Of a DNA stretch of 11,161 nucleotides, positions 6,756 through 11,161 are shown in pieces. Under the pieces are notes generated by a model, which ran no database searches, was not told the origin of the DNA, and saw nothing but the letters and a program-made list of their open reading frames with translations. The position numbers and the translations under genes were made by a program. The DNA is from Chloroflexota bacterium (GTDB taxonomy: Bacteria; Chloroflexota; Limnocylindria; Limnocylindrales; CSP1-4). Where the stretch lies: contig JAKAHL010000035.1 of NCBI GenBank assembly GCA_021815005.1, positions 1-11,161 of the forward strand. The letters run 5' to 3'. Every line of letters begins with the position of its first letter. Position 1 is the first letter of the stretch.

Positions 6756-7502
6756 ATGGGCCGCGACATGACCGCCCCGACGGGGCTGGCGCAGCCGCTG
6801 ACCAGGGCCCAATGGCTTGCCGGCGATCTCCGCTCGCGGCTGCTCAAGGGCGAGTGGGAGCGTGGCGGGCGCCTGCCCAGCGAGAACGAGCTGGCCGCCA
6901 GCTACCAGGTCTCGCGGGTCACCGTCCGGACCGCCCTCAAGTCGCTCGAGGGCCAGGGGATGGTGGACATCCGCCACGGCGCCGGGACCTTCGTGGCCGA
7001 CTTCGGCGTCGCCATCCGGGCCGGCCTCCAGGAGCTGGGCTCCATGACGGCCACGATCCGCGAGCTGGGCCACGAGCCGGGCATGGAGTGGCGGACGCAG
7101 GAGACGCGTCCGGCGACGGAGGCCGAGGGCGCGCGCCTCGACATTCCCGCCGGCCAGCCCGTGGTGTGCCTCGAGCGGGCGGTGCTCTCCGACGGCGAGG
7201 TCGTCGCCTTCTCGTACGACGCCATCCGGCTCGACGTCCTGCCGCCGGGGACGGTCCAGCGCATCGGCTCGGGCTCCGTGTTCGAGGTCCTCGAGCAGGC
7301 CGGGCTGCGGCCGAAGCGGGCCTTCGCGCGGCTGCACGCGGTGCTGGACCGCGAGATCGGATGGGGGCCCGGGCGCCCGGACAACGGGCTGTACCTGTTG
7401 CTCGACCAGGTGCACTACTCCCCGGCGTCGGTGCCGCTGATGTACAGCCGCACCTACTTCGTGGAGGGCGCCTTCGAGTTCGTGATCATCCGCACCGCGT
7501 AG
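6756..7502 (+). CDS. GntR-family transcriptional regulator, HutC/UTRA subfamily
   Basis: 248 residues. The N-terminal winged helix-turn-helix of the GntR family is clear: LPSENELAASYQVSRVTVR (40-58) is the helix-turn-helix core, followed by LKSLEGQGMV and the wing RHGAGTFV (73-80). Residues from about 95 onward form a UTRA effector domain, in which HutC-type regulators bind sugars, sugar phosphates or amino acids. The ATG at 6756 has GGGGGAG just upstream; an ATG at 6768 is possible. It sits right after the importer operon and convergent with lsrF, so control of one or both operons by a pathway metabolite is likely. Most members are repressors released by ligand; the sequence does not show which effector is used. 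Confidence 0.92.
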   Translation: MGRDMTAPTGLAQPLTRAQWLAGDLRSRLLKGEWERGGRLPSENELAASYQVSRVTVRTALKSLEGQGMVDIRHGAGTFVADFGVAIRAGLQELGSMTATIRELGHEPGMEWRTQETRPATEAEGARLDIPAGQPVVCLERAVLSDGEVVAFSYDAIRLDVLPPGTVQRIGSGSVFEVLEQAGLRPKRAFARLHAVLDREIGWGPGRPDNGLYLLLDQVHYSPASVPLMYSRTYFVEGAFEFVIIRTA

Positions 7503-7506
7503 GGCC

Positions 7507-7534
7507 GCCCTGCGCAGACCGCCCTGCGCAGACC
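7507..7534 (+). repeat. Two-copy tandem repeat, 14-base unit
   Basis: GCCCTGCGCAGACC occurs twice, perfectly and back to back, in the 77-base gap between the convergent regulator and epimerase genes. It starts four bases after the regulator stop codon. A recent slippage duplication is the simplest origin. Confidence 0.85.
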
Positions 7535-7538
7535 GGCC

Positions 7539-7568
7539 GGCGCAGCGTGGCCCGGCGCAGCGTGGCCC
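7539..7568 (+). repeat. Two-copy tandem repeat, 15-base unit
   Basis: GGCGCAGCGTGGCCC occurs twice, perfectly and back to back, four bases after the end of the 14-base tandem repeat. A six-base pairing (GGCCGG at 7535-7540 with CCGGCC at 7572-7577) encloses the array, so the gap may fold, but no good bidirectional terminator is evident. Confidence 0.85.
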
Positions 7569-7579
7569 GGACCGGCCCG

Positions 7580-8311
7580 TCAGCCGCCGGCGGCACCGGC
7601 GCGCAGCTCCCCGAGCAGGTGCCGGGCGTTCGCGCCGACATCGGCGGTGCCGTCGAAGACGGCGCTGCCGGTGACCACGAGATCAGCGCCCAGCGCGCCC
7701 ACCCCGCGGATGTTCGCCTTCGTGACGCCGCCGTCGATGCCCACCGGGATGGGCCGGCCCGACGCCCGGACGAGGTCGCGGACGCGCGCCACGCGGGACC
7801 CGGTGGCGGCGCTGAACTTCTGGCCGCCCCAGCCCGGGTTGATCGCGAGGAGCATCACGTAGTCCAGCTCGTCGAGGAGCGGCGGCAGCACCTCGAGCGG
7901 GGTGCCGGGGCTGATGGCGAGGCCGCGCAGGATCCCGCGCGACGGGTCGTTCTCGTTGGCCAGGCCGCCGATTGTCTGGAGCACGCGATGCGGGTTGCGC
8001 GCGGACTCCACCTGGAACGTGAGCATGTCGGCGCCCGCCTTGGCGAACATGGCCACCTTCTCGAGCGGCTCCTCGATCATCAGGTGGACATCCTTGAGCA
8101 GCGGCGTCCGCTGCGCCCGGACGAACGGCTCGCCCACGGTCAGCATCGGGCAGAACACGCCGTCCATCACATCGGTGTGGACCACGCCCACGCCCGCCGC
8201 CTCGAGCCGGGCGAGCTCGTCGCCCAGGTGCGCGAGGTCCGCGGTGAGGATGCCGACCGAGAGCTGGGGCGCGCCCGCCGCGAGGCGCGCCGCCAGGGCC
8301 TCAGCGCCCAC
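7580..8311 (-). CDS. Ribulose-phosphate 3-epimerase family protein, LsrE-like
   Basis: 243 residues, a TIM-barrel epimerase of the RPE family. The metal and catalytic residues are all present: His45 and Asp47 in VVHTDVMDG, His76 in KDVHLM, and Asp193 in PVGIDGGV. The phosphate-binding GSAVF follows at 215-219. The motifs LSVGIL, DGVFCPMLTVG and KDVHLM differ from ordinary Rpe (typically SPSIL, DGHFVPNLTIG) but match my recollection of Salmonella LsrE, the epimerase homologue at the end of its AI-2 operon. Position after lsrF supports an LsrE-like role. The GTG start at 8311 lies six bases after the last base of the lsrF stop codon and lacks a clear Shine-Dalgarno, so translation is probably coupled. 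A housekeeping or allulose-6-phosphate epimerase role cannot be excluded. Confidence 0.88.
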   Translation of the reverse strand: MGAEALAARLAAGAPQLSVGILTADLAHLGDELARLEAAGVGVVHTDVMDGVFCPMLTVGEPFVRAQRTPLLKDVHLMIEEPLEKVAMFAKAGADMLTFQVESARNPHRVLQTIGGLANENDPSRGILRGLAISPGTPLEVLPPLLDELDYVMLLAINPGWGGQKFSAATGSRVARVRDLVRASGRPIPVGIDGGVTKANIRGVGALGADLVVTGSAVFDGTADVGANARHLLGELRAGAAGG

Positions 8312-8316
8312 CGGCG

Positions 8317-9216
8317 TCAGGCGCCCGTCGAGCCCGCCGCGCCGTGGCGCAGCGTCTCGAACAGCTCGAGCGCCTGCCTCGGGGGCAGGTCCTCGTGGAC
8401 GACCGCGTTCACCGCCCTGAGCATGGCCAGCGGGGCCTCGCTCTGGAAGATGTTGCGGCCCATGTCAACGCCGGCGGCGCCCTGCTGGATGGCGCGATAC
8501 GCCATCGTGAGCGCGTCGAGCTCGGGGAGCTTCTTGCCGCCCGCCATCACGATCGGGACCGGGCACGAGGCGGTCACGGTCTCGAACCCGTCCTCGACGT
8601 AGTAGGTCTTGACCATCTGGGCGCCCAGCTCGGCCGCGATGCGGGTGGCGAGCCGGAAGTAGCGGGCGTCGCGGACCATGTCCTTGCCCACGGCGGTCAC
8701 GCCCAGGACGGGCAGCCCGTAGCGCAGGCCCGCGTCCACCAGGCGCGTCATGTTGTGGACCGACTTGGTCTCGTTGGGCCCGCCGACGAACACCTGGACG
8801 CCCACGCCGCACGTGTTGAGCCGCAGCGCGTCCTCCACGTCCACCGCGATCTCCTCGTCGGAGAGCTCGCGCAGGATCGAGGGGCCGCCGCTGGCGCGCA
8901 GGACCACCGGGACGGCCGGGGCGGACGGGATCACCGAGCGCAGGATGCCGCGGGTGCAGAACAGCGCGTCCACGTGGCCGAGCAGCGGGACGATATCCAC
9001 GTCCACGCGCTCGAGGCCGGTCGTGGGGCCGAGGAAGTAGCCGTGGTCGATGGCCAGCATGACCGTGCGGCCGGTGTCGGGGCGGAAGACCCGGGCGAAG
9101 CGGTTCTGCATGCCCCAGTCGAGGGCTCCCGCGCCCTTGAGGTAGAACGCCCGGTTCCGCTGGGGGACATCGTGGTGGTAGTACTTGGCCTGCTGGATGT
9201 CGTCGGTGTCGGCCAT
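8317..9216 (-). CDS. lsrF: 3-hydroxy-5-phosphonooxypentane-2,4-dione thiolase (AI-2 processing aldolase)
   Basis: 299 residues. LsrF is a class I (DhnA-type) aldolase-fold enzyme that transfers an acetyl group from the phospho-dione made from phosphorylated AI-2 to coenzyme A, giving acetyl-CoA and DHAP. Similarity to the E. coli protein runs over nearly the whole length: [63 protein letters not shown] and [11 protein letters not shown]. The Schiff-base lysine is Lys203 in VKTYYVE, the same number as the known catalytic lysine. The ATG has AAAGGA seven bases upstream (9224-9229 on the + strand). It is transcribed first, with the epimerase gene second. No lsrK or lsrG is present in the window, so either they are elsewhere or the enzyme works on a different phosphorylated sugar product. 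Confidence 0.93.
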   Translation of the reverse strand: MADTDDIQQAKYYHHDVPQRNRAFYLKGAGALDWGMQNRFARVFRPDTGRTVMLAIDHGYFLGPTTGLERVDVDIVPLLGHVDALFCTRGILRSVIPSAPAVPVVLRASGGPSILRELSDEEIAVDVEDALRLNTCGVGVQVFVGGPNETKSVHNMTRLVDAGLRYGLPVLGVTAVGKDMVRDARYFRLATRIAAELGAQMVKTYYVEDGFETVTASCPVPIVMAGGKKLPELDALTMAYRAIQQGAAGVDMGRNIFQSEAPLAMLRAVNAVVHEDLPPRQALELFETLRHGAAGSTGA

Positions 9217-9331
9217 CGCGGGGTCCTTTCGACGTCGGCTTGGTGACGGTGCGGGGCCTGCCTGACGCGAGCGAGGCCAGACGACCGGGAAACGGCCCGG
9301 GCAGTCGTTCGGCCGGGACAGCAGACGACAG

Positions 9332-9344
9332 GTTGTCCTACAAC
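9332..9344. promoter_or_regulatory. Operator-like inverted repeat over the lsrF transcription start
   Basis: GTTGT-CCT-ACAAC is a perfect inverted repeat with a three-base centre. It lies four bases downstream of the lsrF -10 box, where the start site is expected. Its shape (TTGT-N3-ACAA) is like sites bound by GntR-family repressors, most closely the FadR branch. A protein bound here would block transcription. Confidence 0.6.
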
Positions 9345-9348
9345 TGGA

Positions 9349-9378
9349 ATCCTACCGCCCCTGCTTCGCCAGTGTCAA
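9349..9378 (-). promoter_or_regulatory. Sigma-70-type promoter of the lsrF operon
   Basis: Read on the - strand, a perfect -35 box TTGACA (complement of 9373-9378) is followed after 18 bases by TAGGAT (complement of 9349-9354). This is the only consensus -35 noticed in the window. It predicts a start near 9340 and a leader of about 125 bases before the lsrF ATG. Confidence 0.7.
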
Positions 9379-9413
9379 CGCGGTCCGCGAGCTCGCCCGC
9401 CGCCATGTTCCTG

Positions 9414-9425
9414 TGAGGTTCCTCA
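9414..9425. promoter_or_regulatory. Inverted repeat in the divergent control region
   Basis: TGAGG-TT-CCTCA is a perfect five-base inverted repeat 48 bases before the likely GTG start of the small membrane protein, and upstream of the lsrF -35 box. It could be a binding site for a regulator of the redox cluster. The bound protein is unknown. Confidence 0.35.
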
Positions 9426-9472
9426 TCCGCGCTGTCAGCGAACCCAAAGGAACCGGGCCGAGACTTCAGCCC

Positions 9473-9841
9473 GTGAACGCAAGCATTCCCGCCCGCATCC
9501 ACGCCCGCTCCCGCGCGGACCGTCGGCTCCAGTCCATGACGCTCGGCGCCGCCGCGCTCGGCATCGCCGCCACCGGCGTGTTCGGCTATGCGGCCGCCCT
9601 CACCTACACCGGCGCGACCAGCACGGTCAGCGCGGCCGAGCGGCCGGCGAGCGCCGGCGCCGGAGGCCAGGGCCAGTCGGCGCCCGCGGCCGCGCAGGGG
9701 CAGGCGGCCTCGGGCGGCGTCTCCGACCAGAGCGGCCAGGGCGGCGGCATCCTCGTCAACCCGTTCTTCGGCAGTCAGCAGGCCGTCACCGCGCCCGCCA
9801 CCACCGGCGGCCACTCGCACGCGGTGAGCGGCGGCTCCTGA
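9473..9841 (+). CDS. Small single-helix membrane protein with low-complexity tail, unknown function
   Basis: 122 residues from the GTG at 9473. A basic N-terminal tail (ARIHARSRADRRLQS) precedes one hydrophobic helix (TLGAAALGIAATGVFGYAAAL). A Gly/Ala/Gln/Ser-rich stretch follows, ending in a small His-containing segment (GGHSHAVSGGS). The charges suggest the N-terminus inside and the tail outside. The start is uncertain: a GTG at 9413 would place coding sequence over the palindrome at 9414-9425, and an ATG at 9536 would leave the helix as a signal anchor; none has a clear Shine-Dalgarno. I do not recognise the family. Its place before a ferric-reductase-like gene suggests an accessory subunit of that redox system. 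Confidence 0.6.
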   Translation: MNASIPARIHARSRADRRLQSMTLGAAALGIAATGVFGYAAALTYTGATSTVSAAERPASAGAGGQGQSAPAAAQGQAASGGVSDQSGQGGGILVNPFFGSQQAVTAPATTGGHSHAVSGGS

Positions 9842-9851
9842 CGGCCTGAGC

Positions 9852-9891
9852 GCGGCGCCGACCCCGCCGCGCCCCAACGTTCCGGCGCCGC
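9852..9891 (+). terminator. Hairpin downstream of the small membrane protein gene
   Basis: GCGGCGCCG (9852-9860) can pair with CGGCGCCGC (9883-9891), a nine-base stem with a 22-base loop, starting ten bases after the stop codon. No T-run follows. It may limit read-through into the next gene, but such pairings also arise easily at this GC content. Confidence 0.35.
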
Positions 9892-9907
9892 CCAGCGCGC
9901 GAGCCGG

Positions 9908-9913
9908 TACGAT
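9908..9913 (+). promoter_or_regulatory. Possible -10 box upstream of the ferric-reductase-like gene
   Basis: TACGAT in the 152-base gap is a good -10 match for a high-GC bacterium and lies about 80 bases before the ATG at 9994. The -35 region is not recognisable, so this is tentative. Confidence 0.3.
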
Positions 9914-9993
9914 CGCGCTCGCGCCGAGGCGCGCGCCCGTTCCTCCCGTCCCGCCCCGAGCCGAGCCCAACCGCCCAGGAGCCACTCCCGCCC

Positions 9994-10593
9994 ATGTTCG
10001 ACCAGATGCTCTGGTTCGTCGCCCGCGGCTCGGGCGTCGTCGCCCTGCTGATGGCCACGGTGGCCGTCTGCTTCGGCATGCTGACCGTCGCCCGCTTCTC
10101 GAGCGACACGTGGCCGCGCTTCTTCAACCTCGAGCTGCACCGGCGCATCTCGCTGCTCGCGGTCGTGTTCATCGGCGTCCACATCGTGGCCGCCGTGCTC
10201 GACCCGTGGGCGAAGCTGGGCTGGTCCGCCGCGCTCGTTCCGCTCATCTCCTCGTACCGCCCGCTGCCCGTGGCGATGGGCGTGGTCGCCATGTACCTGT
10301 TCGTGGCGCTGATCCTGACCAGCCTGCTGCGGAGCCGCATGCCGCAGCCCCTGTGGCGGGCCGTCCACTGGGCGGCCTACGCGATGTGGCCGCTCGCGCT
10401 GGCCCACGGCTTCTTCTCCGGCAGCGATGCCGGCTCGCTGTGGATGATGGCCGTGGACGCCGTCGCCATCGGGGCCGTGGCCGCGAGCCTCCTGCTGCGC
10501 CTGTCGTTCTGGGACGAGAACCGCTCCCGGCTGGAGGACACCGTGGGCGCGTCCTCCTGGGACGAGGCCACGCGCCGCGGACGCGGCCGGTGA
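9994..10593 (+). CDS. Ferric-reductase-like transmembrane protein, b-haem binding
   Basis: 199 residues with about five or six hydrophobic helices. Two pairs of histidines, His49/His63 (LELHRR, GVHIVAAV) and His125/His138 (RAVHWAAY, LAHGFF), are 14 and 13 residues apart in separate helices. This is the arrangement that binds two b-type haems in the ferric reductase/NADPH oxidase/MsrQ domain. There is no flavin or NAD domain in the chain, so electrons must come from a partner. The NuoF-like protein, whose GTG start overlaps this stop codon, is the obvious candidate. The ATG at 9994 has AGGAG twelve bases upstream. A role in electron transfer across or into the membrane is inferred; the final acceptor is unknown. 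Confidence 0.85.
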   Translation: MFDQMLWFVARGSGVVALLMATVAVCFGMLTVARFSSDTWPRFFNLELHRRISLLAVVFIGVHIVAAVLDPWAKLGWSAALVPLISSYRPLPVAMGVVAMYLFVALILTSLLRSRMPQPLWRAVHWAAYAMWPLALAHGFFSGSDAGSLWMMAVDAVAIGAVAASLLLRLSFWDENRSRLEDTVGASSWDEATRRGRGR

Positions 10594-11161
10594 CGGCGCG
10601 CCTGCTGGCCGGCCCGGACCTCGCCGCTGGGGCCGAGTCGCTCCCCAGCCACCGCGCCCGCCTGGGCGACCTGCCGGGCCGGGCCGAGCGCGAGCACCTG
10701 ATCCCGGCGCTGCTGGGCGCGGGCCTGCTCGGGCGCGGTGGCGCCGGCTTTCCCGTGGGCCGCAAGTGGGAGTCGGTTGCCGGCCGCTCGAGGGGCGATG
10801 CCGTGGTCCTCGCGAACGGGGCCGAGGGCGAGCCGCTGAGCCACAAGGACCGCGTGCTCATGGCCACCCGGCCGCACCTGGTGCTCGACGGTCTGGAGCT
10901 CGCCGCCGAGGCCGTCGGCGCTCGGCGCGCCGTGCTCTACGTGGGCTCCGAGCACACGCAGGCGATCGCCGCGCTGGAGCGCGCCCTCGGCGAGCGCGAG
11001 GCGGACCGCGCCCGGACGCTGCCCCGGGTGCCCATCGCGATCGTCACCCCTCCGGTCTCCTACGTCGCGGGCGAGGAGTCTGCCGCCGTCCACTTCGTCA
11101 ACGCCGGTGACCCTCGGCCCACGACCGTCCCGCCGCGCCCGTTCGAGAAGGGCGTCGGCGG
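10590..11161 (+). CDS. NuoF-like NADH/FMN-binding protein, N-terminal part (3' end outside window)
   Basis: 190 codons are visible from a GTG at 10590, which overlaps the preceding TGA (GTGA), and the frame is open to the window end. Landmarks of the complex I 51-kDa/NuoF family are present: RGGAGFPVGRKW (49-60), which binds FMN and NADH, NGAEGEPLSHKDRVLM (76-91), corresponding to the N-DEGEP-KDR motif of NuoF, and YVAGEESA (158-165). NuoF passes hydride electrons from NADH through FMN to an iron-sulfur centre; the cysteine-rich part lies beyond the window. The short N-terminus and the position beside a b-haem membrane protein argue against ordinary complex I. They suggest a stand-alone NADH dehydrogenase feeding that protein. 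Reverse-strand frames over this stretch are shadows. Confidence 0.85.
   Translation, partial: MTARLLAGPDLAAGAESLPSHRARLGDLPGRAEREHLIPALLGAGLLGRGGAGFPVGRKWESVAGRSRGDAVVLANGAEGEPLSHKDRVLMATRPHLVLDGLELAAEAVGARRAVLYVGSEHTQAIAALERALGEREADRARTLPRVPIAIVTPPVSYVAGEESAAVHFVNAGDPRPTTVPPRPFEKGVG

Noticed and set aside
7507..7568. Short repeats as a degenerate CRISPR array
   Set aside because: Two unrelated units of only two copies each, tandem without spacers, and no cas genes.
6710..8602. A 630-codon + strand frame
   Set aside because: It runs in another frame through the regulator gene and antisense to the epimerase and lsrF, all of which carry conserved motifs.

Overview
The window comes from a very GC-rich bacterium whose coding frames have G or C at almost every third codon position. 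The Ala/Ser/Thr-rich linker after the lipobox of the binding protein, the GC-rich spacers with TACGAT/TACACT-like -10 boxes and the mix of genes fit a Chloroflexota lineage (Limnocylindria-like) or a high-GC actinobacterium. No rRNA or other marker is present, so this placement is inference. No tRNA, rRNA, CRISPR array, transposase or phage gene was seen. Genes fill the window; the longest gene-free gap (about 256 bases, 9217-9472) is a divergent control region.

Region 1 (1-6640, + strand) is a catabolic operon. It holds the C-terminal part of a bifunctional class II aldolase/short-chain dehydrogenase, a complete ribose-type ABC importer (lipoprotein, double ATPase, one permease), an S-methyl-5-thioribose kinase (MtnK) and a small NTF2-like protein. 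The simplest reading is uptake of a thio- or deoxy-pentose such as methylthioribose or 5-deoxyribose, phosphorylation at C1, and aldol cleavage to dihydroxyacetone phosphate plus an aldehyde that the dehydrogenase domain oxidises or reduces (a 'DHAP shunt'). The isomerase (MtnA) that this route needs is not in the window and could lie upstream.

Region 2 (6641-9472) holds a GntR/HutC-type regulator on the + strand, convergent with a two-gene - strand operon: lsrF (AI-2 phospho-dione thiolase) followed by a ribulose-phosphate 3-epimerase homologue that resembles Salmonella LsrE. No LsrK, LsrG or LsrB-like receptor is visible. The lsrF promoter is easy to read (TTGACA-N18-TAGGAT), and an inverted repeat GTTGT-N3-ACAAC covers the expected transcription start. 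A locus that joins MtnK to LsrF/LsrE, all enzymes of five-carbon by-products of S-adenosylmethionine, is the most unusual feature of the window.

Region 3 (9473-11161, + strand) is a separate redox cluster: a small single-helix membrane protein with a Gly/Ala/Gln-rich tail, a four-histidine ferric-reductase-like b-haem membrane protein, and the start of a NuoF-like NADH/FMN protein that runs off the end. Together they look like a module passing electrons from NADH to membrane haem.
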